This document shows, in pieces, positions 39,519-48,175 of a stretch of DNA of 64,000 bases. Source of the stretch: Candidatus Peribacteria bacterium (GTDB lineage: Bacteria > Patescibacteriota > Gracilibacteria > Peribacterales > Peribacteraceae); contig VGKY01000004.1 in NCBI GenBank assembly GCA_016866875.1, forward strand, positions 16,808 through 80,807, written 5' to 3'. Positions within the stretch are counted from its first letter, which is position 1. Each line of letters begins with the position of its first letter. The notes below the pieces were generated by a model, which made no database searches, had not been told where the DNA came from, and worked only from the letters and a program-made list of their open reading frames with translations. The position numbers and the translations under genes were made by a program.

Positions 39519-39543
39519 AGAGACGTGCCGCCGGCACGTCTCT
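39519..39543. repeat. AGAGACG...CGTCTCT palindrome, copy 1
   Basis: Perfect 12-bp arms (39519-39530 and 39532-39543) around one central base. It marks the point where the transposase remnant loses similarity. Confidence 0.85.
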
Positions 39544-39544
39544 A

Positions 39545-39833
39545 CAGTATCCGTTTCAATGACCGGCAAGATTTCCATAATCATATGGACATGGTTTGGC
39601 ATGACAACCCACACATCAACCAAAACATTACCCCGCAACAATGATGTCCTTTGTATCTCGCCCTCCACCATCTTTCCAACAGCATTCAACACCATCCTTT
39701 CCTCCTGCACTTCCCCAAACCAATGCTTTAGTCCCCTGGTACACACCGTGACGAGGTACATTCCGGCCTCCGCATAATCTTTGCCACATAACCGCGCCGA
39801 TGGAATACGGTCCGTCTTACGGAAGAGCCTCAT
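39545..39833 (-). pseudogene. Truncated REP-associated tyrosine transposase (RAYT, IS200-like)
   Basis: Translation from 39833 gives MRLFRKTDRIPSARL, then AGMYLVTVCTRG, FGEVQEERMVLN, and VVMPNHVHMIMEI. These are successive landmarks of RAYT proteins, with the HUH-type motif HVH in PNHVH. Similarity stops abruptly at a 25-bp palindrome (39519-39543), so the C-terminal half with the catalytic tyrosine is missing; the open frame then runs into the 3' end of the neighbouring ATPase gene. A palindrome of the same family lies about 75 nt upstream (39908-39932). It is a remnant of a mobile element, not an active transposase. Confidence 0.8.
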
Positions 39834-39907
39834 CCCCTTATCATCAATACCTGGACACTCTCTGTCAGCTGTACATACGTACACCTAAAAATCCACTATG
39901 CATCGGT

Positions 39908-39932
39908 AGAGACGCGACGGCGTCGCGTCTCT
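39908..39932. repeat. AGAGACG...CGTCTCT palindrome, copy 2
   Basis: Arms 39908-39919 and 39921-39932 are perfect complements around one base, the same architecture as copy 1, with different inner bases. Confidence 0.85.
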
Positions 39933-39961
39933 CCTGGAAATCCAATGGTAGATACGTCCTA

Positions 39962-41140
39962 TCACCGCAAAGCAATTTTCTGTACCGGAACCGCATGTAC
40001 GAGGTAGCGCTCAGAGATGCTATCGGGCGGCCAGCAGGTGTAAAGAATGAGCTCCTCGCCTTTACCGTCGTCATTGTAGCGCGAGGTATCTCCGGCTGGC
40101 ACGGACTCTCCGTGGGTGACCTCGTACATATGGAGCTTCCCGTCGTAAGTCACGTAGACCTTTTCACCGGTCTTCAGCTCGTTGATCCTACGAAAGATCT
40201 TCGTGTACTGCGACTTGTCCCAAGGATACCCCGAGCTATGCCCATAAATGAGGACCTTGCCCCCACCCCCCGGGAAGCTGAAGAGATGGCCGACCCCGTT
40301 TTGCAGAGGCTCCAGCACGCCCTGACTCGTGAAAGGATCCGAGGGATGGATGACGGCGAGATCGCTGATGCCGATACTCGGCATGGAGATGGCGAAGTAC
40401 TTCTGCGATGCGTATTGCAGAGTCTGTACAGCAGCAACGGCAATCTGCGGGCGTGATGCAACAATCGCGGGAGGTGGGGAAGTCTCTGGTCCTGAGAATG
40501 CTGTCTGGCGTTTTGCTGTGAGGTCGTGCATGCGGTACGCCATGGCGAAAAATGCACCGCGGGTGATGGGAGTGCCGAGCCTAAGGCGCGCTGCATGCAT
40601 CACAATATTTTTTTCTATGGAAGCGTTCACGTACGGGGTGAACCACTGGTTGTCACGGTTTTCGATCGAGGGAGAGAGTGTTGCACTCGCCCCCTGGGCC
40701 TTCTCTCCATAGGCTCTCAAAAGCATGGTGACTGCCTCTTCGACTGTCACCGGGTTTGCCGGGCGGAACGTGCCGTCGGGGTACCCCGTGATGATCTTGC
40801 GCTCGAAGGCAGCCTCGACATACGGCGCGTACCAGCTCTTCTGGTCGACATCGGAGAAGAGGGGCAGCGGAGGCATAGCGATACGAAGACGTTTGACGAG
40901 GGACCTATCTTCGCTGCGCATGCTGAGGATCACCTTGAGGAGCTCTGCCCGGTTGATGCTGGCATAGGGTCGACCGGAGCCGTCTGCATACCCCGACACG
41001 ATGCCTTCCTTCGAGAGGTACGCGTAGACCGTGGCGTAGGGGGTAGCCTGGACATCCAAAAACGTTGCAGCCTGCGCACTGATGGCAGTCGGCAACATCG
41101 CGAGAATGGCCGCGAATGCAAGAGCTCTGCGAGAAAGCAT
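39962..41140 (-). CDS. Sortase with three SLH-like modules
   Basis: This exported protein of 392 residues has a signal peptide (LAFAAILAMLPTAISAQA) and three S-layer-homology-type modules (ATFLDVQATPYATVYAYL; FSDVDQKSWYAPYVEAAF with GYPDGTFRPANP; then NQWFTPYVNASIEK). A C-terminal sortase domain follows, with the catalytic His in YGHSSG (about 298), Cys in LYTCWPP (about 366) and Arg in SERYLVHA. Sortases join proteins to the wall or to each other. An SLH-anchored sortase suggests the work is done at the S-layer. TTGACA (41177-41172), spacer 17, TAAAAT (41154-41149) end 8 nt before the ATG. Confidence 0.9.
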   Translation of the reverse strand: MLSRRALAFAAILAMLPTAISAQAATFLDVQATPYATVYAYLSKEGIVSGYADGSGRPYASINRAELLKVILSMRSEDRSLVKRLRIAMPPLPLFSDVDQKSWYAPYVEAAFERKIITGYPDGTFRPANPVTVEEAVTMLLRAYGEKAQGASATLSPSIENRDNQWFTPYVNASIEKNIVMHAARLRLGTPITRGAFFAMAYRMHDLTAKRQTAFSGPETSPPPAIVASRPQIAVAAVQTLQYASQKYFAISMPSIGISDLAVIHPSDPFTSQGVLEPLQNGVGHLFSFPGGGGKVLIYGHSSGYPWDKSQYTKIFRRINELKTGEKVYVTYDGKLHMYEVTHGESVPAGDTSRYNDDGKGEELILYTCWPPDSISERYLVHAVPVQKIALR

Positions 41141-41148
41141 GGAATGCT

Positions 41149-41177
41149 ATTTTAAGTATTTATTGTTTTTATGTCAA
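41149..41177 (-). promoter_or_regulatory. Promoter of the sortase gene
   Basis: Consensus TTGACA, 17-nt spacer, TAAAAT on the minus strand, 8 nt from ATG 41140. It is the best -35 in the window. Confidence 0.75.
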
Positions 41178-41234
41178 ATTCTTCGTATTGGCCAATGGTT
41201 TGCATTATTGCTGGAAATAAGGATGGTGTTCTCT

Positions 41235-41337
41235 TACAGTACCCCGGCATGGCATTCCAGATTGGAATTGTCTCCCTTCGTCCCACAGTAGCGGGACTAC
41301 GGAGGGGCAAGTCGGCCTTCCACACCTCCCTATCATC
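41235..41337 (+). promoter_or_regulatory. Putative leader of ychF
   Basis: TACAGT at 41235-41240 may start a leader of about 90 nt containing a GTCCC/GGGAC hairpin (about 41279-41297) and a GGAGGGGC...CCTCC pairing possibility. A TATCAT touches the ATG and is too close to be its -10. Confidence 0.3.
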
Positions 41338-42432
41338 ATGGCTTTAACGATTGGTATAGTAGGATTACCCAACGTCGGCAAATCAACGCTTTTCAATGCG
41401 CTCACGCGTACAAAGGCGGCGCAAGCGGCCAACTACCCTTTCTGCACGATTGAACCCAATATCGGCATTGTCGAAGTTCCCGATGAACGACTAAAAGTGC
41501 TCGCCGAAATGGTCAAACCCGAAAAGGTGATCCCCGCCGCCGTGGAATTCGTCGACATCGCGGGACTCGTGAAAGGCGCAAGTACAGGAGAAGGACTCGG
41601 CAATGCTTTTCTCAGTCATATCCGCGAAGTGAACGCCATCTGTCATCTGGTACGCGGTTTTGAAGGAGGCGACGTCATCCACGTCGAGGGATCGGTGGAC
41701 CCGAAGCGCGACCGCGAGATCATCGAAGCCGAGCTCGCATTGTCTGACCTTCAAACGGTAATCAAGAGGATCGATAAAGAGCAGGGACCTGCGCGCACAG
41801 GAAACAAGGACGCAAAACTTTCGCTGGCTCTTCTGGAAACAATCAAGCAAGGACTGGAGAAAGGCATTCTCGCTTCGGCAATGGAGCTCAGCGATGAAGA
41901 AAGGATCCAGCTGAAGAGCTTTCAGCTGCTCACCGGAAAGCCTATGGTCTACGGCGTCAACGTCGCAGAGTCAGAGCTTAGCGATGCAGAGCACGATACT
42001 TGGAAAGGCAAGCTCGGCCTCAGCGCCGCTACCCCTCTCGTGGTGATCTCCGCCAAAATCGAGGAGGATCTCAGCGATCTCGGCCCCGAGGAGGCTCGGG
42101 AGTACCTCAGCTCGCTTGGCGTAACCTCTTCGGGTCTCGACCGCCTCATCGCCGCCGCCTACGACGCTCTTGGCTACATCACCTACTTCACGGCAGGCCC
42201 CAAAGAGGTGCGCGCGTGGACGATCACCAAGGGAATGACTGCGCCTGAAGCAGCGGGGGTGATCCATAGCGACTTCGAGAAGGGATTCATCCGCGCTGAG
42301 ACCATATCGTATAAAGATTTTGTTCAATATGAAGGTGAGCTGGGAGCCAAAAATGCTGGCAAGATGCGCGCGGAGGGAAAAACCTACATCGTCCAGGATG
42401 GCGATGTGATGCATTTCCGGTTCGCCAACTGA
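41338..42432 (+). CDS. ychF: Redox/ribosome-associated ATPase YchF (OLA1)
   Basis: This Obg-family P-loop protein of 364 residues prefers ATP. It has [26 protein letters not shown], and NVAESEL in place of the usual NKxD, a family hallmark. The C-terminal TGS domain has [14 protein letters not shown] and ends with [10 protein letters not shown], typical for YchF. The next gene starts 4 nt after its stop and is probably co-transcribed. Confidence 0.96.
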   Translation: MALTIGIVGLPNVGKSTLFNALTRTKAAQAANYPFCTIEPNIGIVEVPDERLKVLAEMVKPEKVIPAAVEFVDIAGLVKGASTGEGLGNAFLSHIREVNAICHLVRGFEGGDVIHVEGSVDPKRDREIIEAELALSDLQTVIKRIDKEQGPARTGNKDAKLSLALLETIKQGLEKGILASAMELSDEERIQLKSFQLLTGKPMVYGVNVAESELSDAEHDTWKGKLGLSAATPLVVISAKIEEDLSDLGPEEAREYLSSLGVTSSGLDRLIAAAYDALGYITYFTAGPKEVRAWTITKGMTAPEAAGVIHSDFEKGFIRAETISYKDFVQYEGELGAKNAGKMRAEGKTYIVQDGDVMHFRFAN

Positions 42433-42435
42433 GCC

Positions 42436-42762
42436 ATGACCTTCATCGCCCGCCAGGAACCGTTTACGTGTGAGCACTGCAAAGCGGCCGTGCAGGAATT
42501 GGACAACGGCTCCTACCGCAACCACTGTCCGCTGTGCCTCTTCTCGAAACATGTCGACGAAGTGGGTCCAGGGGACCGGAATTCCACGTGCCTTGGTCTT
42601 ATGGAACCTCTCCGCATAGACCAGCACCCCAAGAAAGGGTGGATGATCGTCCACCAGTGTCTGAAGTGCAGCAAAGAAATGCGTAACCGCACTGCTCCCG
42701 ATGACGACGTTATTGGCTTTGCAGAGAGACAGGTGAAGAAATTCTTTGCGAAGAATCCTTAA
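42436..42762 (+). CDS. RNHCP-domain protein
   Basis: This is a 108-residue small zinc-type protein. FTCEHCKAAV, then YRNHCPLCLFSKHVD, which contains the family's name motif, and VHQCLKCSKEM give four or five metal-binding CxxC/H pairs. The function is unknown, possibly RNA binding. Start 4 nt after the ychF stop. Confidence 0.85.
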   Translation: MTFIARQEPFTCEHCKAAVQELDNGSYRNHCPLCLFSKHVDEVGPGDRNSTCLGLMEPLRIDQHPKKGWMIVHQCLKCSKEMRNRTAPDDDVIGFAERQVKKFFAKNP

Positions 42763-42863
42763 GGATGAAATAAAATTTTGTTCACATTCCAGCGCTCCTG
42801 CAAGGGCTAATTGTCTATGAACACTTGCGAATGAACTTCTCGATAACATAGGATTGCGTTCTC

Positions 42864-42917
42864 ATGCGCGTGCTGCTTCTCATCAGTATGTTCGGCTTGT
42901 TGTTCATTTCGGTGTGA
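42864..42917 (+). CDS. Possible micro-ORF, 17-residue hydrophobic peptide
   Basis: An ATG at 42864 opens an 18-codon frame giving MRVLLLISMFGLLFISV and a TGA. TAGGAT (42849-42854) lies 9 nt upstream, in line with the leaderless pattern. It could be a membrane peptide or chance; no partner RNA or toxin homology is evident. Confidence 0.2.
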   Translation: MRVLLLISMFGLLFISV

Positions 42918-42983
42918 CTTTCGAGGGATCTCACCTTGCTCCATTGTATTTTTGCATAGGCGGAGGGATCCGCCGCCACGGGG

Positions 42984-43003
42984 CCTGCCTGCCGGCAGGC
43001 AGG
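42984..43003. repeat. CCTGCCTGCC/GGCAGGCAGG perfect palindrome
   Basis: A perfect 20-bp palindrome. Near copies occur at 61530-61549 (one mismatch) and, in a diverged form, inside ribD at 49481-49504. Confidence 0.85.
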
Positions 43004-43119
43004 GGTGAAGGGGGAGGCTCTGCTACGTCATCGAGACGCAAATGCCGAAGCCTTGGTGGCATTTTCGGCGAGATACAGAGCCAAGTGGAGGGGCTTTGGC
43101 GGCGGTGCGCTTTTCTTTC

Positions 43120-43154
43120 CTCCTTTCTTTTGTCGGGTAGACAAAAGAAAGGAG
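43120..43154. repeat. 15-bp stem hairpin, CTCCTTTC.../...GAAAGGAG
   Basis: The stem arms 43120-43134 and 43140-43154 pair perfectly around GGGTA. It may be an RNA hairpin or repeat element. Confidence 0.8.
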
Positions 43155-43200
43155 AATGTTCACATCCAATCGATGCCACACGCATATAGATGCAGCTTTC

Positions 43201-43217
43201 TCCCAGCGCTGCTGGGA
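43201..43217. repeat. TCCCAGC/GCTGGGA hairpin
   Basis: Seven-bp perfect stem with a GCT loop, 15 nt upstream of the AGAGACG-type palindrome. Confidence 0.55.
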
Positions 43218-43231
43218 TAAATTGTCATGAC

Positions 43232-43256
43232 GGAGACGTACCAACGCTACGTCTCT
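43232..43256. repeat. AGAGACG...CGTCTCT palindrome, copy 3 (imperfect)
   Basis: GGAGACGTA (43232-43240) and TACGTCTCT (43248-43256) pair with one mismatch around a 7-nt loop. It overlaps the stop of the downstream hypothetical gene. Confidence 0.75.
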
Positions 43257-43692
43257 ACACGGACAATAATGATTGAATGTAGTGTTCGGATTGTGAGGGC
43301 TTCACCGGCATCCGATCCTGTACATTGCCTTCCGGAATCACGACCAGTGCATCTTCCTGCGTTTGAGGATGTGCTTCAACGTTTACCGTAAAATTGCCAT
43401 TCTCCAATGCTCGTGTGGCATCTCCGGAGATATCCCCTTCCAAAACCGCTTGCAATCCCCTCTGGTCGAGATCTTCCATTATGCGATGGTGCAGGCGTTC
43501 TGTAAACTCCGGTTCCGTCTCCATACGAAACTTCACCTCCGCCATCTGCTCGGATTTTTTCATCTCGCGCTCCAGATCCTCCGGCCCTTTGACTTTGTCA
43601 CGCAAGCGCTCGTATTCCTCGGGACTGCGAATTCGCTTACGGATCTTTTCGCGTTCGTGACTCGGGAGATGGTCGAGGAAGGAATCGGACAA
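43255..43692 (-). CDS. Hypothetical protein, 145 aa
   Basis: This is a soluble, highly charged, probably helical protein (SHEREKIRKRIRSPEEYERL). No recognised domain. It is downstream of nrdJ on the same strand, separated by a GTAGCAAG-type repeat, and its stop lies at a palindrome of the AGAGACG family. Confidence 0.55.
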   Translation of the reverse strand: MSDSFLDHLPSHEREKIRKRIRSPEEYERLRDKVKGPEDLEREMKKSEQMAEVKFRMETEPEFTERLHHRIMEDLDQRGLQAVLEGDISGDATRALENGNFTVNVEAHPQTQEDALVVIPEGNVQDRMPVKPSQSEHYIQSLLSV

Positions 43693-43694
43693 AG

Positions 43695-43745
43695 GTAGAA
43701 AGTAGCAAGTAGAAGGGAGTAAATACTACTCCTACCTGCTACTGT
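43695..43745. repeat. GTAGCAAGTAG-type inverted repeat
   Basis: GTAGAAAGTAGCAAGTAGAAG on one side and CTACTCCTACCTGCTACTG on the other can fold back, and the tract ends at the nrdJ stop. Confidence 0.65.
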
Positions 43746-46700
43746 TAACTACACCCACTCGTCGCCCCGCAGTCGAGACAGACCTCACACGAACCATTGC
43801 GCTTCATCTTGAAACTCCCGCAGCCCGAGCACATTGATCCGGTGAACCCCTGCTGCTTGGCAAGGGCGATCTTCGTCGGGGCAATGGCCACATCGGCGAC
43901 GGCTTTCTCCGTCTCCACGGCTGTCTTTTCCTGAACCTTCGCTGCTAACTGCTCGCTGCACGCTACTCCCTTCTCTGCATCAAACGGCAGCCGAACAGAT
44001 GAAGCACCTTCATCCACAACCGGGAGTCGCATGGCAAAGGCTTCTTTGCTCTTCGTTCCAGTTTCATACGCCATGTCGACGAGATCTGCGTTGTGGAAGC
44101 GCTTAGCCTTGTCTTTTGGCAGGAACTTGAGGGCCATCCAGCGCCCCATGTAGTCCATGAGACTCCGGACCATCGGGATCTCTTTGTTCATGGTCATGCC
44201 CGCTGGATCGAACTTCGCCCCCACGAGCTTCTCGCAGAGCACTTCAAGCGGGACTCCGTACTGCAGGTTCATGGAGAGGCTGAGTGCGAGCGTGTCCATG
44301 ACGCCCGAGAGGGTGGACCCTTCCTTGCTCATCTTGATGAAAATCTCCCCCGGAGCGCCGTCCTCGTAGAGACCCACGTGGATGTAGCCTTCGTGGCCCG
44401 CAACGGAGAACTTGTGCGTGAGACTGAGCCTTTCATCGGGAAGCTTCCTGCGTCGAGGCACTTCTTGAATGACGATCTTTTCGACGATGACTTCCTTGAC
44501 ATCCTTTTCGTCTTTTTCGTCTTTCGCCTTCGTATCAGACTTGTTACTGAGCGCCTGGCTCATCTTGCAGCCATCGCGATACAGCGCGTTGGCCTTCAGG
44601 CCGAGCTTCCAGCTGAGGAAGTACGCGTCTTTGATGTCCTCCACAGTCGCATCGCTCGGCAGGTTGATGGTCTTAGAGATCGCACCGGAAATGAAGGGCT
44701 GCGAAGCCGCCATCATGCGAATGTGCCCCTCGGCAGCGATATAGCGCTCCCCAATCTTGCCGCACTTGTTAGCACAGTCGAAAACCGGCAGATGCTCAGG
44801 CTTGAGGTGAGGAGCCCCCTCGACCGTCATGTGCCCACAGATCCACAGGTTGGCCTCGTCGATCTGCTGCTGGGTGAACCCCAGCGCCGGCAGAACAGCG
44901 AAGTGGAAGTCCTGCATTTGGGTTTCCGAGAAGCCGAGACCCTTCATGGTGTCCTCCCCAAGCACCCAGCGATTGAAGGCAAATCCGATCTCGAAGACTT
45001 GGGGCAGGTTCTTCTCGATCTTGGCGATGTCCGCGTCCTCGAAACCCTTCTTTCGCAGTGTTTGGCGGTTGATGTGCGGGGCGCCCTCGAGTGTGAGACT
45101 ACCCATGACGTACTGCATGATCTCCCGCACTTCACGGTCGCTGTAATGCAGCGCGTGGAGCGCGGGCTTCACCGACTGGTTGGCGATCTTCATGTAGCCT
45201 CCGCCAGCGAGCTTTTTAAACTTCACCAATGCGAAATCCGGCTCGACTCCGGTTGTATCACAATCCATGAGAAGACCGATCGTTCCCGTTGGGGCGATGA
45301 CGGTCGTCTGTGCATTACGATACCCATGCTTCTCGCCCATGGAGATCGCCCTGTCCCAACACTCCTTGGAGGCCTCAAGGAGATCCGGCGGACACACACC
45401 TTGATCGATGCCGACAGGAGTCACGTGCAGGCCTTCGTACTCGCGTGCAGGGGCATCGTACGCAGCACGACGGTGATTGCGAATGACTCTGAGCATGTGT
45501 TCGGCATTGGCGCTGTACTCCGGAAATGCGCCTAGCGCCTTGGCCATCTCTGCGGATGCGGCGTAGGACTCTCCTGTGAGGATCGCGGTGAGCGCTGCAC
45601 AGATCGAACGCGCCTTTGGGGAATCGTAGGGAATGCCCATGCGCATGAGCATCGCGCCGAGGTTGGCGTAGCCAAGGCCGAGGGTGCGGTACTTGTAGCT
45701 TAAGTCCGCAATCTCTCGACTCGGAAACTGCGCCATGAGGACGGAAATCTCGAGAACGATGGTCCAGAGGCGCGCGGCGTGCCGATACTTTACGGTGTCG
45801 ATGCATCCGCGGGATTCGTCGACGAACTTCAGAAGGTTCAGGGATGCGAGATTGCAGGCGGTGTTGTCGAGAAACATATACTCGCTGCAGGGATTACTTG
45901 CATTGATCCGCCCTCCGACCGGGCACGTGTGCCAATCATTGATTGTGGTGTCGTACTGCACACCGGGATCCGCGCACGCCCACGCGGCGTAGCCGATCTT
46001 GTCCCAGAGATCGCGAGCCTTGAGAGTCTTGCAGGGCTTCGCTGTCCTGCCTTCGGCAATCGCCTTCTTGCGCTCGGTGCGCCAGACCAGATCCCAAGAG
46101 CTGTCGCACTCCACAGCCTCGAAGAAGGCATGGGGTACACGAACGGAGTTATTGGAGTTCTGGCCAGAAACGGTCTGGTAGGCCTCGCCATTGAAATCCG
46201 TGTCGTAACCAGCCTCGGCAAGCGCCGCCACTTTCTTCTCCTCATTCACCTTCCAATCAATGAATGTCTCGATATCGGGGTGATCGAGATCCAGACAGAC
46301 CATCTTTGCCGCTCTGCGTGTAGTCCCGCCAGACTTGATCGCGGCGGCCGCGCGGTCGCCGATCTTGAGGAAGCTCATGAGGCCCGAGCTCCGGCCTCCA
46401 CCCGAGAGGGGCTCCCCGTCACCGCGGAGATTGCTGAAGTTGGTACCAGTACCCGACCCGAACTTAAACAGGCGCGCCTCACGAACCCACAGATCCATGA
46501 TTCCCCCCTCATTGACCATATCGTCATCCACAGACTGGATGAAGCAGGCGTGAGGCTGCGGGTGGGTATAGGCATCGGTGCTCCGCTTCACCTCTCCTGT
46601 TGCCGGCTCGCAGTAGTAGTGCCCTTGTGCCGGTCCCGTGATGTTGTAGGCATAATGCAGACCCGTATTGAACCATTGGGGGCTGTTGGGCGCAGCCATC

Positions 46701-47173
46701 TGGTGCACGAGCATGTAGGAAAGCTCGTCTTCAAACGCCTGGGCATCCTGTGTGGTATCGAAGTATCCATGCTGCTGACCCCAGTGACGCCAGCAACCGG
46801 CGAGACGGCGCACAACCTGCTTCACCGAACGCTCGGGACCCGTCACGACATTGCCCTGAGCGTCGTGGATGACACTGCCAGCGTCATCCACCTGCGGCAC
46901 GCCCGCCTTGCGATAGTACTTGCTCACGACGATGTCCGTGGCAACCTGCGACCAGCCTGCGGGTACCTCGGCCCCCTCCATCTCAAAGACCACCGATCCG
47001 TCCGTGTTTTTGATCCTGCTCACGCGCTTTTCGTAGACCACGTCCTCAAGCGGATCCCTCCCGGCACTCGTGAACACCCGATCAATCGTCAATGCCCCGT
47101 GACGCGCAGACGCGTTCTCTTGGGGAATGTCACGGACCCGGGGAATAGCGGAAGAGGAGGTGGCGGGATTCAT
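43745..47173 (-). CDS. nrdJ: Vitamin B12-dependent ribonucleotide reductase (class II)
   Basis: This 1142-residue enzyme makes deoxyribonucleotides using adenosylcobalamin. It has SPQWFNTGL and CFIQSVDDD near the N-terminal third, the catalytic NPCSEYMFLD, and a C-terminal zinc-ribbon-like tail (CSGCGSFK and CEVCLDCG) with cysteines that probably re-reduce the active site. The family core is intact. Near the junction to the C-terminal domain the sequence KDEKDEKDVKE is encoded by a TTTTCGTCTTTTTCGTC-type tract (44496-44530), as in cofE. ATG 47173 gives a normal start; TAACAT lies 10 nt upstream. Cobalamin genes are not seen, so the cofactor is probably imported or scavenged. Confidence 0.96.
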   Translation of the reverse strand: MNPATSSSAIPRVRDIPQENASARHGALTIDRVFTSAGRDPLEDVVYEKRVSRIKNTDGSVVFEMEGAEVPAGWSQVATDIVVSKYYRKAGVPQVDDAGSVIHDAQGNVVTGPERSVKQVVRRLAGCWRHWGQQHGYFDTTQDAQAFEDELSYMLVHQMAAPNSPQWFNTGLHYAYNITGPAQGHYYCEPATGEVKRSTDAYTHPQPHACFIQSVDDDMVNEGGIMDLWVREARLFKFGSGTGTNFSNLRGDGEPLSGGGRSSGLMSFLKIGDRAAAAIKSGGTTRRAAKMVCLDLDHPDIETFIDWKVNEEKKVAALAEAGYDTDFNGEAYQTVSGQNSNNSVRVPHAFFEAVECDSSWDLVWRTERKKAIAEGRTAKPCKTLKARDLWDKIGYAAWACADPGVQYDTTINDWHTCPVGGRINASNPCSEYMFLDNTACNLASLNLLKFVDESRGCIDTVKYRHAARLWTIVLEISVLMAQFPSREIADLSYKYRTLGLGYANLGAMLMRMGIPYDSPKARSICAALTAILTGESYAASAEMAKALGAFPEYSANAEHMLRVIRNHRRAAYDAPAREYEGLHVTPVGIDQGVCPPDLLEASKECWDRAISMGEKHGYRNAQTTVIAPTGTIGLLMDCDTTGVEPDFALVKFKKLAGGGYMKIANQSVKPALHALHYSDREVREIMQYVMGSLTLEGAPHINRQTLRKKGFEDADIAKIEKNLPQVFEIGFAFNRWVLGEDTMKGLGFSETQMQDFHFAVLPALGFTQQQIDEANLWICGHMTVEGAPHLKPEHLPVFDCANKCGKIGERYIAAEGHIRMMAASQPFISGAISKTINLPSDATVEDIKDAYFLSWKLGLKANALYRDGCKMSQALSNKSDTKAKDEKDEKDVKEVIVEKIVIQEVPRRRKLPDERLSLTHKFSVAGHEGYIHVGLYEDGAPGEIFIKMSKEGSTLSGVMDTLALSLSMNLQYGVPLEVLCEKLVGAKFDPAGMTMNKEIPMVRSLMDYMGRWMALKFLPKDKAKRFHNADLVDMAYETGTKSKEAFAMRLPVVDEGASSVRLPFDAEKGVACSEQLAAKVQEKTAVETEKAVADVAIAPTKIALAKQQGFTGSMCSGCGSFKMKRNGSCEVCLDCGATSGCS
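44496..44530. repeat. TTTTCGTC-type repeat inside nrdJ
   Basis: CTTTTCGTCTTTTTCGTC-like units read as Lys-Asp-Glu repeats in nrdJ. The same units, in the other orientation, code for Ser/Phe repeats in cofE at 60326-60375. Confidence 0.7.
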
Positions 47174-47494
47174 AGGAGAGAAAATGTTAAGAACACCAGA
47201 TGTTGTGGTTCGATCCCCACGACTCCACAAGATATTGTGCCAGTGCGCCCCCCGTCAACTTCTCGCATCCTCAGACATCGACGATGAAACGCTTTGCGAA
47301 AATGACGGTCCGTAAGGAGATTCTCTGCAGGGAACACATCGCGGCGCCGAAAGCAAATGCTAGTACAGCGACACAGTATCGGCGCTCCGCAAAGGAAATT
47401 CGCGTGACACATCGCGGTCGTAGATGGGTACCTCTACACGTCCGTCATCCGAATTCTCCTCGACGTTGCATTGCGGCGGAATTATCCTTGGGAC
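47174..47494. other. Divergent intergenic region nrdJ / flavodoxin-like gene
   Basis: No convincing gene. It contains the likely promoters of both flanking genes. A stem-loop with TTCGATCC in the loop (47202-47223) resembles a tRNA T-arm but does not fit one. Confidence 0.5.
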
Positions 47495-48175
47495 GTGCGC
47501 ATCCTCGCGCTCGTCGCAGGCACGAATGTCCCCAGTAACGCGGAGCTCCTCTGCGATGCATTCCTCGATGGTATACGTCTTGAGTGTGCGGACGTCGCAA
47601 TATCCAAACTCGCCCTTCGTGAGCTCTCGATTGAGCACTTCAAGATCATATACTACCATCCGCAATGCCCATCGGAGGATGATTTCTGCGCATTGCAGTC
47701 CCTCGTTGAAGAGGCAGACGGCATCGTCATCGCATCGCCCGTCTGGAACTTCTCGGTGCCGGCGCACCTCAAAAACGTCATCGATCGCATGGGGGCTTTC
47801 TGCCTCGACGAGGCGACGCGCACGCGGGGAAAGCTCAAGGGAACGCCCGCATACTTCCTCTTTACGGGCGGCTCACCCAACGCTGCATGGAAGGGTCTGA
47901 TGCGCTTCACCACGAGCCATGTCCATGAGTCCCTACGCTACTACGGGGCATCGATCATCGGGAGAATCTACGAAGGCCGCTGCACCCCGAAAAAGGGCGA
48001 ATTTGGTCTGGTGCTCGATACGCGGCCGCTCGCACTCGAGCGTGCGAGAAGGGCTGGACGCAGCTACGGGGTGATTGTGAGGAACTTTGCGAAGCATCGC
48101 CTGCTGCCGCTTCGACACCGCATCATGCAAAAACTCTACCGAGGGGCGCAGCGTTTCGTCGCCAAGTTCCTCTAA
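47495..48175 (+). CDS. Flavodoxin-like NAD(P)H-dependent FMN reductase
   Basis: This 226-residue flavodoxin-fold protein starts with MRILALVAGTNVPSNAELL, the FMN phosphate loop pattern. VEEADGIVIASPVWNFSVPAHLKNVIDR is characteristic of NADPH-dependent FMN/quinone reductases. The C-terminus is longer and basic. The GTG at 47495 is preferred: TATCCT (47483-47488) lies 6 nt upstream. A TTG eight codons earlier is the alternative. The 3' end overlaps the convergent gene by 4 nt. Confidence 0.82.
   Translation: MRILALVAGTNVPSNAELLCDAFLDGIRLECADVAISKLALRELSIEHFKIIYYHPQCPSEDDFCALQSLVEEADGIVIASPVWNFSVPAHLKNVIDRMGAFCLDEATRTRGKLKGTPAYFLFTGGSPNAAWKGLMRFTTSHVHESLRYYGASIIGRIYEGRCTPKKGEFGLVLDTRPLALERARRAGRSYGVIVRNFAKHRLLPLRHRIMQKLYRGAQRFVAKFL

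Larger units (their letters stand above)
42763..43254. other. Gene-poor region with several strong hairpins
   Basis: No convincing gene covers this 490-bp stretch apart from the micro-ORF. It holds four palindromic elements of different families in 270 bp, listed separately, so it looks like an accumulation site for repeats, or a structured RNA region. Confidence 0.6.

Noticed and set aside
41338..41340. TATCAT touching the ychF ATG as its -10
   Set aside because: A start point 7 nt further on would lie inside the coding sequence.
42763..43254. CRISPR array
   Set aside because: The palindromes differ from each other, are not evenly spaced and no cas gene is near.
47199..47227. A TTCGATC-containing stem-loop followed by GACTCCA, like the 3' end of a tRNA or tmRNA
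   Set aside because: The stem is 7 bp with an 8-nt loop, which does not fit a T-arm; there is no acceptor partner, no CCA and no D-arm upstream.
47284..47538. Possible small basic protein (MKRFAKMTVRKEIL...) between nrdJ and the flavodoxin-like gene
   Set aside because: It overlaps the start of the flavodoxin-like gene, has no promoter-like hexamer at the right place, and no recognisable domain.
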